From Corynebacterium sp. NML130628 (GTDB lineage Bacteria; Actinomycetota; Actinomycetes; Mycobacteriales; Mycobacteriaceae): DNA of 64,000 nucleotides. The DNA lies in assembly GCF_001875665.1 (NCBI RefSeq), contig NZ_MLAL01000016.1, positions 248,001-312,000 on the forward strand. The letters run 5' to 3'. The notes beneath the pieces were generated by a model that was given only the letters and a program-made list of their open reading frames with translations, searched no databases and was not told where the DNA came from. Below are positions 26,860 to 36,245 of this stretch, piece by piece (the first letter of the stretch is position 1; each line of letters starts with the position of its first letter). The translations under genes and the position numbers were made by a program.

Positions 26860-27408
26860 ATGCACGATTCAGACGGAACATTCGAGAACGCCAAGCACGC
26901 GCTTCGTGAGAAGATCCGTAAAGTGCCCGACTTCCCAGAGGAAGGCGTGCTGTTCGAAGACCTTACTCCGGTGCTGGCGGATGCAGAAGCATTGCGCGTT
27001 GTCATCCGGGAAATGGCGCGCGTGTCTGAGAAGCTCGGCGCGGATCTTGTGGGCGGACTGGATGCTCGGGGTTTCTTGCTGGGGTCTGCCGTTGCCTATG
27101 AGATGGGCGTCGGCATCCTTGCGATCCGAAAGAAGGGGAAGCTGCCTCCACCCGTGATTACTCAAGAGTATGAGACTGAGTACAGTACCGCCGCTCTTGA
27201 GATTCCAGCTTCCGGGATCGACCTCATGGGGAAAAAGGTTGTCCTTGTCGATGATGTGCTTGCCACCGGAGGAACTCTTTCTGCAGCAACCGATTTAATT
27301 CAACGCGCAGGTGGTAGCGTTGTTGGATATGTAGTAATGCTCGAGGTACAAGGCCTGGACGGTAGAAACCGCTTGGGAGATGTCCCCGTGGTAGTGCTCG
27401 ACCAATAG
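26860..27408 (+). CDS. apt: Adenine phosphoribosyltransferase
   Basis: Salvages adenine to AMP with PRPP. 182 residues; the type I PRTase PRPP loop is [13 protein letters not shown], with [19 protein letters not shown] and the KKGKLPP loop. ATG 26860 is supported by AAGGAG; an upstream in-frame ATG overlaps the previous gene. It is 19 bp before rel, so salvage and (p)ppGpp control are cotranscribed. Confidence 0.95.
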   Translation: MHDSDGTFENAKHALREKIRKVPDFPEEGVLFEDLTPVLADAEALRVVIREMARVSEKLGADLVGGLDARGFLLGSAVAYEMGVGILAIRKKGKLPPPVITQEYETEYSTAALEIPASGIDLMGKKVVLVDDVLATGGTLSAATDLIQRAGGSVVGYVVMLEVQGLDGRNRLGDVPVVVLDQ

Positions 27409-27427
27409 GAGAGTTTGGAGGCGGACT

Positions 27428-29707
27428 GTGGCTCAAGAAAAGGCACCGAAGAGAAATGCGCCGACGATGCGCAGCGTGTCCGCAATACTGGCTCGATCAC
27501 TGACCGGTGGAGCACGGGTCCGGAGCAACCCTGTGCTGGACCCGCTGTTATCGATCCACCGTCGACACCACCCAAAATGCGACGTCGCATTGTTGAACCG
27601 AGCGTACGAGACAGCTGAACAGCTGCATGATGGTGTCTTTCGAAAATCAGGGGACCCATACATCACGCACCCTCTGGCCGTGGCAACAATTTGCGGTGAG
27701 ATTGGCATGGATACGACAACGCTCGTGGCAGCGTTGCTCCATGACACAGTGGAGGATACTGACTACACGCTTGAGCAATTAACAGCAGATTTTGGCCCTG
27801 AAGTTGCTCGCATCGTTGATGGCGTCACCAAGCTCGACAAAGTCGCACTCGGTGCGTCCGCAGAAGCAGAGACGATCCGCAAGATGATCGTTGCGATGGC
27901 CGAGGACCCTCGAGTTTTGGTGATTAAAGTTGCCGATCGCCTCCATAACATGCGCACGATGCGCTTCCTGCCGCCTGAGAAGCAAGCAAAGAAGGCACGG
28001 GAAACATTAGACGTTATTGCGCCTCTTGCGCACCGCCTCGGAATGGCGACGGTCAAGTGGGAACTCGAAGACCTAGCGTTCGCAATTCTTTACCCGAAGA
28101 AGTATGAAGAAATCGTGCGGCTCGTCGCTGACCGGGCTCCCTCGCGAGATAGGGCGCTCGCCGAAATTATTCAAGAGCTGCAGACCGAGCTGAAATCGAA
28201 TGGGATCGATGCCGAGGTCATGGGTAGGCCGAAGCACTACTGGTCTATTTATCAAAAGATGGTAGTGAGAGGCCACGAGTTTGACGAGATCTTCGATCTC
28301 GTCGGTGTACGCGTGCTAGTCGATAACCTCCATGACTGCTATGCCGCAGTTGGTGTAGTGCACGCGATGTATTCCGCGATGCCAGGCCGATTTAAAGACT
28401 ATATCTCGAACCCAAGGTTCGACGTTTACCAGTCGCTGCATACGACCGTGATGACGAACAGCGGCAGAGCTCTCGAAGTGCAGGTACGCACGCATGAGAT
28501 GCACTACAACGCCGAGTTCGGTGTGGCCGCGCATTGGCGATACAAAGAGACCAAAGGGTCGCATAAGGGCGACCAAGCTGAGGTTGACCAAATGGCTTGG
28601 ATGCGCCAGCTGCTCGATTGGCAAAAGGAAGCATCGGACCCGAACGAGTTTCTTGATTCACTGCGCTACGACTTAACGAGCAAGCAGATTTTCGCTTTCA
28701 CGCCACATGGTGATGTGGTGAACCTACCTGCCGGCTCAACACCGGTTGACTTCGCGTATGCGGTCCATACCGAAGTAGGGCACCGTTGCGTAGGCGCAAA
28801 GGTCAATGGAAAGCTCGTCGCGTTGGAATCTCAACTTCAGAACGGCGACCGGGTCGAAATCTTTACTTCTAAAGACCCAAATGCTGGTCCTTCCCGCGAC
28901 TGGCAAGAGTTCATCGTGTCTCCACGAGCGAAGACGAAGGTGCGTCAGTGGTTTGCGAAAGAACGGCGTGAGGAACACTTAGAAGTTGGTCGCGATGCAC
29001 TTGCAGCTGAGGTACAGCGAAGTGGTTTGCCACTCCATAGGCTTTTTACGCCGGAGTCTATGCGCAGCATTGCCAAGAGGCTGCGCTACGCAGATGTAGA
29101 CGCTCTGTACACCGCAATTGGTGCAGGAAATGTGTCTTCAAGACACGTTGCAAAGCTGCTGGTCGACCAGTTTGGCGATGCCGAAGATGCAGCAGATGTA
29201 CTAGTAGACCGGACTCCTCACTCTAAGATTCAACGCCCTGAACCTTCAGGCAATACCCCGGTGGTGTTGGTCCAGGGCAGCCCGGATGTAATGGCGAAGT
29301 TCGCAAACTGTTGCCAGCCGGTGCCGGGGGACGAAATCTTCGGATTTGTCACTCGAGGTGGAGGCGTTTCTGTGCACCGCACGGATTGTACAAACGCGAA
29401 CAAGCTTAAAGAAGAACCCGAGCGGCTGATCGAAGTTTCGTGGTCTGGGGTTGGCGGCGCTCAGGGCATCTCGATCGTGACCGTGCAGGTGGAAGCTCTT
29501 GACCGGCATGGCCTCCTCGCGGAACTCACCGGTGTAATGTCTGAACAAAAATTGGCAATCCTATCGCTGTCCTCACAGGCGAAGGAAGACCGTATTGCCA
29601 CGATTCGGTTCAGCTTCCAGGTTTCGGACACGAAGCAGCTAGCCTCTGTGATGAACCTGATCCGCAACGTTGAAGGTGTGTTCGACGTTTATCGCGTGGG
29701 CGTATAG
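27428..29707 (+). CDS. rel: Bifunctional (p)ppGpp synthetase/hydrolase Rel
   Basis: Makes and degrades the stringent-response alarmone. 759 residues: an HD hydrolase domain (HDTVEDTDY, about 95-110), a synthetase domain ([13 protein letters not shown] and [18 protein letters not shown]), a TGS domain ([33 protein letters not shown]), a zinc-finger/RIS region with [10 protein letters not shown], and a C-terminal ACT domain ([19 protein letters not shown]). GTG start with GGAGG 6 bp upstream. A terminator follows directly. Confidence 0.96.
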   Translation: MAQEKAPKRNAPTMRSVSAILARSLTGGARVRSNPVLDPLLSIHRRHHPKCDVALLNRAYETAEQLHDGVFRKSGDPYITHPLAVATICGEIGMDTTTLVAALLHDTVEDTDYTLEQLTADFGPEVARIVDGVTKLDKVALGASAEAETIRKMIVAMAEDPRVLVIKVADRLHNMRTMRFLPPEKQAKKARETLDVIAPLAHRLGMATVKWELEDLAFAILYPKKYEEIVRLVADRAPSRDRALAEIIQELQTELKSNGIDAEVMGRPKHYWSIYQKMVVRGHEFDEIFDLVGVRVLVDNLHDCYAAVGVVHAMYSAMPGRFKDYISNPRFDVYQSLHTTVMTNSGRALEVQVRTHEMHYNAEFGVAAHWRYKETKGSHKGDQAEVDQMAWMRQLLDWQKEASDPNEFLDSLRYDLTSKQIFAFTPHGDVVNLPAGSTPVDFAYAVHTEVGHRCVGAKVNGKLVALESQLQNGDRVEIFTSKDPNAGPSRDWQEFIVSPRAKTKVRQWFAKERREEHLEVGRDALAAEVQRSGLPLHRLFTPESMRSIAKRLRYADVDALYTAIGAGNVSSRHVAKLLVDQFGDAEDAADVLVDRTPHSKIQRPEPSGNTPVVLVQGSPDVMAKFANCCQPVPGDEIFGFVTRGGGVSVHRTDCTNANKLKEEPERLIEVSWSGVGGAQGISIVTVQVEALDRHGLLAELTGVMSEQKLAILSLSSQAKEDRIATIRFSFQVSDTKQLASVMNLIRNVEGVFDVYRVGV

Positions 29708-29708
29708 A

Positions 29709-29744
29709 AAACTGGGCTTACCCGCTCAAAGGTAAGCCCAGTTT
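29709..29744. terminator. Bidirectional terminator after rel
   Basis: Perfect 14-bp stem AAACTGGGCTTACC / GGTAAGCCCAGTTT with an 8-nt loop; A- and T-rich ends serve both rel and the convergent small secreted-protein gene. Confidence 0.88.
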
Positions 29745-29789
29745 GATGCGTTAGCAGTCGACGCCAGTCCAGCGCCTGGCCGACAAGTG

Positions 29790-30107
29790 TTACTTACGCA
29801 GGTGCTTGTCCAAGAACGCGAACAGGGTGCCGAGTGCACCGATTACTGCGGTGAACACTGCGATCCAGTCACGGATTTCAGCTGGGGACATGTCCTTGAC
29901 GGAGGAGGATCCCTCGTCACTCGACTGATCCTTTGGAGCCGGCTTCGGAGTGTTCTTCTTCACCGTCGGTGCCGGGGTGCTGGTGGTAGTAGAAGCCGAC
30001 TTGCTGGTCGTGGTTGGGGTGGTTTCTGCAGCCTCAGCCGCAGCAACGCCAGAAGTTGCGACAGCTACAGCAGTGGCTGCTGCGAGAATACCTTTACGGA
30101 AGTTCAT
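29790..30107 (-). CDS. Small secreted Thr/Pro-rich protein with C-terminal hydrophobic helix
   Basis: 105 residues, not recognised. A signal peptide (1-26, KK-free with FRKG start, cleavage near AEA) is followed by a Thr/Ser/Pro/Lys-rich linker (about 28-68) and a C-terminal hydrophobic or amphipathic helix (about 79-100, DWIAVFTAVIGALG) ending in KHLRK. The layout suggests an envelope-attached or outer-membrane-interacting peptide; holin-like or porin-like roles are possible but unproven. It has its own promoter and a terminator shared with rel, so it is a single-gene unit inserted between rel and the cyclophilin gene. Confidence 0.7.
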   Translation of the reverse strand: MNFRKGILAAATAVAVATSGVAAAEAAETTPTTTSKSASTTTSTPAPTVKKNTPKPAPKDQSSDEGSSSVKDMSPAEIRDWIAVFTAVIGALGTLFAFLDKHLRK

Positions 30108-30149
30108 GAATTTTCCAATCTGACGGGATTGACAAATGTACGAGTGCAA

Positions 30150-30178
30150 ACTCTAGCTGGCTTCAAGACGTTTTGCAA
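30150..30178 (-). promoter_or_regulatory. Promoter of the small secreted-protein gene
   Basis: On the minus strand TTGCAA, a 17-bp spacer and TAGAGT, 43 bp before the ATG. Confidence 0.5.
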
Positions 30179-30230
30179 TACTTTGAGGAGCCTGAAAACT
30201 GCTTCTGTGCAGCTTAAAGTCAATTGTATG

Positions 30231-31163
30231 CTAGCTGACTGTTGCCGATTTGATGTGTACCTCTTCAGCTGGGGCGCCGTCCTGACCGCCACCCTCAACG
30301 CCCTTTTCGGCAATCTTGTCAAGGGTGTTCAACCCGTCTTCGGAGATCTGACCAAAGTATGTGTAAAGAGGCGGCAGTACAGAGTCACCGTAGTTCAGGA
30401 AGAACTGGGAGCCGTTGGTGTCCAGACCCGCGTTTGCCATAGCGATGGTGCCGCGTGCGTACTTTTGTGGGTTCTGCTGGAGCTCCATTTGCTTCATCTG
30501 CTCCGCTTCCTCTGGCGATGCGCCTTCTGGGGCGGACGTGTTCGAGAGTGCTTTCAGTGCCTCGTCAGTAGGAAACTCGTTTGCGAACTGGAATCCAGGT
30601 CCGCCGCTGCCGATGCCGGTGGGGTCACCACACTGCAACACTTTAAGACCGTCACCATCAGTTAAGCGGTGGCAGACGGTGTCATTGAAGTACCCAGCAG
30701 AGGCGAGGTGCTCAATAGCGTTTACGGTACAAGGTGAGACTGAGCGGTCAAGCTCCATTCCGATAGGGCCGGCGCTTGTGTCGAGTTCGACGTTCACTGT
30801 GCCAGTCGTCGAGACATTATCCGTTTTGGGTAGGTCGACCTTGGCGTCGCCCTGTGCCTCGTCTGCGTTGTACTGGCAAGAAACGGTTTCGGGCAATGCC
30901 TCTGCCCGTTTTGTTGCGATTGCCTCGTAGTTGTTCGCGTCAAACTCACTTGCAGCTGCGCTTTCTTCCGTGGAGCTTTGCGCTTCGGTGGAGCTATCGC
31001 CATCTTGGTTTGCGAGGAAGTAGATGCTCCCGCCCAGGGCAGCGATAACAACCGCGGAAAGTGCCGCGATTGACCAAGGCTTGGAGTTCTGCTTGCGGTC
31101 ACGTGAATTGAGTTCACGCTCAAGGTGTTTGAGGGCTTCTTGTCCGCGCTCTTTGTTGCTCAA
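30231..31163 (-). CDS. Membrane-anchored cyclophilin-type peptidyl-prolyl isomerase
   Basis: 310 residues: a charged cytoplasmic N-terminus, one membrane helix (about 30-50), an acidic Ser/Glu linker and an extracytoplasmic cyclophilin domain (about 115-305). Family signatures are VCHRLTDGDGLKVLQCGDPTG and ARGTIAMANAGLDTNGSQFFLNY. It probably helps fold exported proteins. The start is TTG at 31163 with GAGG 9 bp upstream. Divergent from tpx. The position after rel matches the mycobacterial ppiB locus, from memory. Confidence 0.9.
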   Translation of the reverse strand: MSNKERGQEALKHLERELNSRDRKQNSKPWSIAALSAVVIAALGGSIYFLANQDGDSSTEAQSSTEESAAASEFDANNYEAIATKRAEALPETVSCQYNADEAQGDAKVDLPKTDNVSTTGTVNVELDTSAGPIGMELDRSVSPCTVNAIEHLASAGYFNDTVCHRLTDGDGLKVLQCGDPTGIGSGGPGFQFANEFPTDEALKALSNTSAPEGASPEEAEQMKQMELQQNPQKYARGTIAMANAGLDTNGSQFFLNYGDSVLPPLYTYFGQISEDGLNTLDKIAEKGVEGGGQDGAPAEEVHIKSATVS

Positions 31164-31283
31164 CGTTGTACCTCTATTCTGACTAGTTGATTGGGAAATA
31201 CTAGCAGGTGTTACTGTACCCGGCTTATTCTGCGGTGAATTGTGCGCCTGCTGGCTGGCCGTCGTTCATGTAGTGTCGTGTGC

Positions 31284-31781
31284 ATGGCTAAGGTATTTTT
31301 TCAAGGAAATGAAACACAAACATCTGGCTCGCTTCCAAAGGTGGGGGATACGCTTCCTGACGCAGTCCTCGTAGCAGGAGATCTTTCGGAAAAGGCGTTG
31401 GGAGACTACCAGGGTAAGCGTTTGGTGCTGAACATCTTCCCGTCGCTCGACACTGACGTGTGCGCAAAATCTGTTCGTGCGTTTAACGAGCTTGCTGGTT
31501 CAGCTGAAAACACTGCAGTGCTTTGCATCTCTCGGGACTTGCCGTTTGCCCAGCAGCGTTTTTGCGCAGCAGAGGGAATTGAAAATGTTGAAGCATTGTC
31601 CGCATTCCGTTCCGATTTTGGCGAGGCCTTCGGCCTGACGCTTGAAGGCTCCCCGCTCAAGGGCTTGCTTGCACGAGCTGTCATCGTCACGGATGCAGAT
31701 CATCGAGTAACACACGTTGAGCTGGTTGAGGAGATCACGAACGAGCCTGATTACTCGGCTGCGGAGGCCGCCCTTTCCTAG
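31284..31781 (+). CDS. tpx: Thiol peroxidase (Tpx)
   Basis: Atypical 2-Cys peroxiredoxin that reduces peroxides with thioredoxin. 165 residues; the peroxidatic Cys60 lies in [12 protein letters not shown] and the resolving Cys94 in LPFAQQRFC, as in the Tpx family. ATG 31284 gives the family N-terminus [10 protein letters not shown]. Divergent from the cyclophilin gene and 45 bp before the metallo-hydrolase gene. Confidence 0.95.
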   Translation: MAKVFFQGNETQTSGSLPKVGDTLPDAVLVAGDLSEKALGDYQGKRLVLNIFPSLDTDVCAKSVRAFNELAGSAENTAVLCISRDLPFAQQRFCAAEGIENVEALSAFRSDFGEAFGLTLEGSPLKGLLARAVIVTDADHRVTHVELVEEITNEPDYSAAEAALS

Positions 31782-31826
31782 AAGCAAGGGCAGGAAAACG
31801 TGGCGCGAGCTGGGGGAGGTAGAGCA

Positions 31827-32471
31827 TTGCGAATTCTAGGATTATCGTCGGGCCCGTTCCAGACGAATTGTTACATCATTGTTGACGACTCTGCGGAGCG
31901 TGCCTGCCTCGTTGACGCAGGCATGGGAACGCACCAGATTGTCACCCGCGTCCTTGAAGAAGAAGGATTGACTCTCGAGGCGATCTTTCTTACACACGGT
32001 CACATAGATCACACAAGGGATGCTGCGATGTTCGGAGTTCCTGTGTTTATCCACGAGGCGGACGCGTTCATGCTCGATCATGGGCGCGGGCTTTCTGCTT
32101 CAACGCTCCAGCTATTCGACGCCGCTTCGATGTCGGCTGTGTCAGATCTTCGAACGTTTAGTACCGACGGTGGCGTCGGCTTGGCTGGGTTTAGCTTTGA
32201 GGCGATCCACGCACCTGGCCACTCACCCGGTAGCGTGCTGTACCAAATGGGCGACGTCGTGTTTTCCGGCGACGTAGTTTTTGCGGGTTCGGTAGGGCGG
32301 ACTGACCTGCCTTACTCTGATCCGGAAGCCATGAAGGCCTCGTTGTCCGGTCCCGTGTGGGCGATTGATGATCAGACAAGTTTGCTCCCCGGACATGGGC
32401 CAGCCACCACGATGGAACACGAACGAACGAGTAATCCCTTTCTTCTAGAGGTGCGTGAGCAAGAGCTCTAG
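31827..32471 (+). CDS. Metallo-beta-lactamase fold hydrolase (glyoxalase II-like)
   Basis: 214 residues. The metal-binding motif THGHIDHTRD (HxHxDH) is complete, with the later ligands in HAPGHSPGS, FSGDVVF and LLPGHGPAT. Close in form to actinobacterial hydroxyacylglutathione hydrolase-like proteins that sit before hisS. I prefer TTG 31827, preceded by GGGGGAGG at 7 bp, over a GTG at 31800, because the family begins at RILGLSSGPFQTNCY. Substrate unknown. Confidence 0.85.
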   Translation: MRILGLSSGPFQTNCYIIVDDSAERACLVDAGMGTHQIVTRVLEEEGLTLEAIFLTHGHIDHTRDAAMFGVPVFIHEADAFMLDHGRGLSASTLQLFDAASMSAVSDLRTFSTDGGVGLAGFSFEAIHAPGHSPGSVLYQMGDVVFSGDVVFAGSVGRTDLPYSDPEAMKASLSGPVWAIDDQTSLLPGHGPATTMEHERTSNPFLLEVREQEL

Positions 32472-32508
32472 CTGCGGTGGTGGCTGAGAACAGCTAGACT
32501 CGGTCTCC

Positions 32509-33798
32509 GTGAGTGATTCCAAGAAACCCCAAGCACAGAAGTTCCAGGCATTGAGCGCTCCCAAAGGAGTCTTAGAGTATGTGCCTCCTGCATCGTCGAA
32601 GTTCCTTTACGTTCGAGATTCTTTCGTACGGCAGGCGCACCTAGCGGGTTTCCAGCACATCGAGCTCCCGGTATTTGAAGATACAACGCTGTTCGCGCGT
32701 GGTGTGGGGGAGTCGACAGATGTTGTTTCGAAGGAAATGTATACGTTCGCAGATCGTGGTGGGCGTTCAGTCACTCTGCGTCCTGAGGGCACCGCGGGCG
32801 TCATGCGAGCGGTGATCCAGCACAATCTCGACCGAGGTTATCTGCCGGTGAAACTGAACTATGCAGGGCCGTTTTTCCGGTATGAGCGACCGCAGGCGGG
32901 TCGCTACCGTCAGCTTCAGCAGGTAGGTGTGGAAGCGATTGGCGTCGACGACCCGTTGCTCGATGCTGAAATTATTGCACTGGCGGACCGTTGCTACAGG
33001 AGCGTGGGACTGAAAGGTTTCCGCCTTGAGCTGACGAGCCTTGGCGATCACACCTGCAGGCCCGCGTACCGCGAAAAGCTCCAAGCGTTTCTGAAGAAGC
33101 TACCGTTGGATGAGGAAACGCAACACCGCGTAGAAATCAATCCTCTCCGTGTGCTGGATGATAAGCGTCCGGAGGTGCAGGAGCTGTTAGTTGATGCACC
33201 TTTGATGCTCGATCACCTCTCGGACGTGTCTCGCGAACACTTTGAGACAGTCACCGGCGTGCTTGAGGATATGGGAGTTCCGTTTGTCATTAATCCGCGC
33301 ATGGTACGTGGCCTGGATTATTACACGAAAACCACCTTCGAGTTTGTACACGACGGCCTTGGTGCACAATCGGGAATTGGTGGCGGTGGCCGCTACGACG
33401 GGCTGATGGCGCAGATCGGTGGCCAGGACCTATCGGGAATCGGATTCGGCCTTGGCGTCGATAGGACCGTACTCGCGCTAGAGGCAGAGGAAGTCGCCTT
33501 GCCCGACCTGGACCGTCGCGTTGATGTGTTCGGCGTGGCTATTGGCGAGGACGCCCGCCGCAAGATGAGTTCGCTTATCGACGAGCTTCGCGCCGCAGGT
33601 ATATCGGCAGATATGGCGTACGGGGGCCGTGGTTTGAAGGGGGCGATGAAGGGGGCCGACCGTGCTGGTGCCCGTTTCGCGTTGGTGCTCGGTGACCAAG
33701 AGCTGGCGAACGGGGAGGTGGCTGTCAAAAATCTTGAGAGCCACGAGCAGGTTGCTGTTGCACTTCAGGCAACGTCAGTTATCCAGGCAGTGAGCTAG
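32509..33798 (+). CDS. hisS: Histidyl-tRNA synthetase
   Basis: Class II synthetase for tRNA-His. 429 residues with motif 2 ([17 protein letters not shown]), the histidine-binding blocks LRPEGTAG and [12 protein letters not shown], and motif 3 [10 protein letters not shown], then an anticodon-binding domain (from about 335). GTG start. It ends 6 bp from the convergent sdaA stop without a visible terminator. Confidence 0.96.
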   Translation: MSDSKKPQAQKFQALSAPKGVLEYVPPASSKFLYVRDSFVRQAHLAGFQHIELPVFEDTTLFARGVGESTDVVSKEMYTFADRGGRSVTLRPEGTAGVMRAVIQHNLDRGYLPVKLNYAGPFFRYERPQAGRYRQLQQVGVEAIGVDDPLLDAEIIALADRCYRSVGLKGFRLELTSLGDHTCRPAYREKLQAFLKKLPLDEETQHRVEINPLRVLDDKRPEVQELLVDAPLMLDHLSDVSREHFETVTGVLEDMGVPFVINPRMVRGLDYYTKTTFEFVHDGLGAQSGIGGGGRYDGLMAQIGGQDLSGIGFGLGVDRTVLALEAEEVALPDLDRRVDVFGVAIGEDARRKMSSLIDELRAAGISADMAYGGRGLKGAMKGADRAGARFALVLGDQELANGEVAVKNLESHEQVAVALQATSVIQAVS

Positions 33799-33804
33799 CA
33801 GGTA

Positions 33805-35199
33805 TTAGCATTCGGTGATGTTTACCGGGAGGCCGAGCTGGATAGCGAGGCCTCCCGTTGACGTTTCTTTGTACTTGCTCATCATGTCGCGCCCGGTGGC
33901 GGCCATGGTCTCGACTACATCATCGAGTGTCACCTTATTGGTGCCATCGCCGAGCTTCGCGAGGCGCGCTGCATTGATTGACTTCACGGCTCCGATGGCG
34001 TTTCGCTCGATACAAGGAATCTGTACCAGCCCTGCAACTGGGTCGCACGTCAATCCAAGGTTGTGCTCTAGCCCGATTTCGGCGGCGTTTTCTATCTGCT
34101 GAGGAGTTCCACCCAAGATTGCGCACATACCTGCTGCCGCCATTGATGATGCGGACCCAACCTCGCCTTGGCATCCAACCTCGGCGCCGGAGATCGAGGC
34201 GTTCGTTTTGATGATGGCGCCGATTGCACCAGCGGTCAAGAGAAACTCATGTGCCGCATCCCGATCAAAATTATCGGTGAAGTCTCGGCAGTAGTGCATG
34301 ACTGCTGGGATGATCCCTGCTGCCCCATTCGTCGGGGCGGTGACAACACGCCCGTGAGCGGCGTTCTCCTCATTCACTGCGAGTGCGTACAGGTTCACCC
34401 ATTCCATCGCGTCTAGGCCACGAGATGCAGATGCCTTGTATTCGGCCGTCAATAAGCGGTGGAGACGTGGTGCCCGTCTAACGACAGACAGCCCACCCGG
34501 CAGCTCACCTTCAGTTTTTAAGCCGTGTGCCACGCACTCCTGCATCGTGTTCCAAACAGCGTCGAGGTGTTCATCCACGGTTTTCTTGCCGTGGATGGAT
34601 TCTTCGTTGGCGCGCACAAGGTCTGCGATGGAGAGCTGATGGGTTGCACACTGCTGCATCAACGACGCACTGTCAGAAAATGGGTAGTGCACGGTCACTG
34701 TATCGCGTACCGTCGCAACACCGGCTTGATCGCGTTTCGCTTCCATTTGTGTGCGGTCGAGAATGAATCCACCACCCACGGAATAGTACTCCTTGCGCGA
34801 TGCGATACGAACGCCTTCGGCGTTCCAGGCATCGAAAATGAGACAGTTTGGGTGATTCGCAACGGGCACCGGGTTCATCGCGATCTCGTAGTCCAGTTCA
34901 CGATCCGGTCCCTTGATATGTCCGTGTTCCGAAATGGGGTCCCCAGGAAGTGGCCTGGTGTCGGCGGATGTTGTGAGAGGAGTGTAGCCGACGAGCCCCA
35001 ATAGCACGGCGCGGTCAGTGCCGTGGCCCACACCGGTTGCGGCGAGGGAGCCTCGTAGCTCAACTTTCACCGCGGCGGGGGCTTCACTTAACCCTTCGAT
35101 GAATGCAAGTGCTGCGCGCATTGGGCCCACCGTATGCGATGACGATGGGCCAATTCCGATGCTGAACAAATCAACGACGCTAACTGCATTGTGTGGCAT
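33805..35199 (-). CDS. sdaA: L-serine dehydratase, single-chain iron-sulfur type
   Basis: Deaminates L-serine to pyruvate with a [4Fe-4S] cluster. 464 residues: an N-terminal ASB/beta domain with GIGPSSSHTVGPM and a C-terminal catalytic domain with cluster ligands C343 (GCQGEVGS), C385 (LTCDPVAG) and C396 (IPCIERN). The chain ends in ...NITEC; a C-terminal Cys acts as a tail in the active site of the related type II enzyme, and C464 fits this. ATG 35199 has no clear Shine-Dalgarno. It lies 29 bp downstream of the metallopeptidase gene on the same strand. Confidence 0.94.
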   Translation of the reverse strand: MPHNAVSVVDLFSIGIGPSSSHTVGPMRAALAFIEGLSEAPAAVKVELRGSLAATGVGHGTDRAVLLGLVGYTPLTTSADTRPLPGDPISEHGHIKGPDRELDYEIAMNPVPVANHPNCLIFDAWNAEGVRIASRKEYYSVGGGFILDRTQMEAKRDQAGVATVRDTVTVHYPFSDSASLMQQCATHQLSIADLVRANEESIHGKKTVDEHLDAVWNTMQECVAHGLKTEGELPGGLSVVRRAPRLHRLLTAEYKASASRGLDAMEWVNLYALAVNEENAAHGRVVTAPTNGAAGIIPAVMHYCRDFTDNFDRDAAHEFLLTAGAIGAIIKTNASISGAEVGCQGEVGSASSMAAAGMCAILGGTPQQIENAAEIGLEHNLGLTCDPVAGLVQIPCIERNAIGAVKSINAARLAKLGDGTNKVTLDDVVETMAATGRDMMSKYKETSTGGLAIQLGLPVNITEC

Positions 35200-35228
35200 G
35201 CGCGCGATGTTACATCACAAGGAAAAAT

Positions 35229-36107
35229 TTATCCGTTGTAGACTCCACGGTTGAGCGTGTCACAGGCAGACATTTTGCCGCTCTGGTAGCCGGACATGAA
35301 CGCGGTTTTACGCTGTTCAGAAGACCCGTGTGTCCAGGTGTCAGGGTTGACGTCACCGCCGGAGCGACGCTGGATGTTGTCGTCTCCGATTGCCTGGGCA
35401 GTTTCAATTGCGGCGATGACGTCTTTTTCTGTAAGCGGCTCAAGCAAGGCGTTTTCGCCTTTATCGGCGTAGTGAGCCCACACGCCGGCGTAGCAGTCGG
35501 CCTGCATTTCAATAGCGACGGCCGCAGAATCCTCACCAGGATCGTTGTAGTTGCTCAGCCCGAGCGTCCCCTCTATCTGCTGGACATGGTGTCCAAACTC
35601 GTGGGCTGTGACGTACATCTGTGTGAATGGTGCGTCATTACCGCCAAGCGCATTGAGCTGCTCAAAGAAGGTGGTATCAAAATATGCGGTTTGATCGACG
35701 GGGCAGTAGAACGGTCCTGTAGCCGAAGAAGCATACCCGCAACCGCTTTGGGTGGCGTCGCGGAACAATACGAGGCCTGGCTCCGTGTAATCGAGCCCGG
35801 CCTGCTCCGGCAAGAGTGTCTTCCACACTCTATTAACGGAGACTCCGGCAGCTTCAACTCTGCAGTCGTCGTATTTGTTCGCAGCGTTGTCCTCGTTGCA
35901 ATGTTCCAAGGAGTAGCTGGAGTCCGGCTCCGTTTCAGAAGGGGATTGCTCGATAAGGTCAGCTGGGTTCCCGCCAAGTGCGATAAAGAGGACAATAAGT
36001 ACAAGGCCGCCGAGGCCGCCGCCTGCGGCGATTGGGACGCCACGCCGTCCGCCCGAGCCAGTCTTTGCGTAGCCACTACCGCGCTGATAATTGCTGTTGA
36101 ACGTCAT
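35229..36107 (-). CDS. Neutral zinc metallopeptidase (YpfJ family), membrane-anchored
   Basis: 292 residues: a Gly-rich basic N-terminus, one membrane helix (about 28-46), an acidic linker, then an extracytoplasmic metallopeptidase domain with the zinc motif H169-E170-F-G-H173 (TAHEFGHHVQ) and a downstream third-ligand region (AIEMQADCYAGVWAHY). Several Cys (70, 82, 123, 135) could form disulfides outside the cell. The substrate is unknown. The ATG at 36107 gives the family N-terminus; no ribosome site is evident, so it may be leaderless. Divergent from aspS. Confidence 0.88.
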   Translation of the reverse strand: MTFNSNYQRGSGYAKTGSGGRRGVPIAAGGGLGGLVLIVLFIALGGNPADLIEQSPSETEPDSSYSLEHCNEDNAANKYDDCRVEAAGVSVNRVWKTLLPEQAGLDYTEPGLVLFRDATQSGCGYASSATGPFYCPVDQTAYFDTTFFEQLNALGGNDAPFTQMYVTAHEFGHHVQQIEGTLGLSNYNDPGEDSAAVAIEMQADCYAGVWAHYADKGENALLEPLTEKDVIAAIETAQAIGDDNIQRRSGGDVNPDTWTHGSSEQRKTAFMSGYQSGKMSACDTLNRGVYNG

Positions 36108-36245
36108 GGGACAAGCATGCCACAGACATAGGCCTTTATGGGGAGTTGATGCAGACTTTGGACCCGCTCCTTTGCACGCGGGCGAAAGGGAGTACACTTT
36201 CAACAGTTAATGTTGTACCTCACGTGGAAGGACGTGGAACAGACT

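Noticed and set aside
29787..30665. 292-codon plus-strand open frame across the small secreted-protein and cyclophilin genes
   Set aside because: It spans two minus-strand genes and their promoter region; the translation shows no plausible protein character.
35205..35221. GlxR-like site near the sdaA start (CGCGATGTTACATCACA)
   Set aside because: The half-sites are separated by 7 bp, not 6, and only the TCACA half matches, so the match is too poor.
35193..36131. 312-codon plus-strand open frame opposite the metallopeptidase gene
   Set aside because: The minus strand encodes a clear HEFGH metallopeptidase with signal anchor; the plus-strand translation is Cys/Arg-rich and unlike any family.
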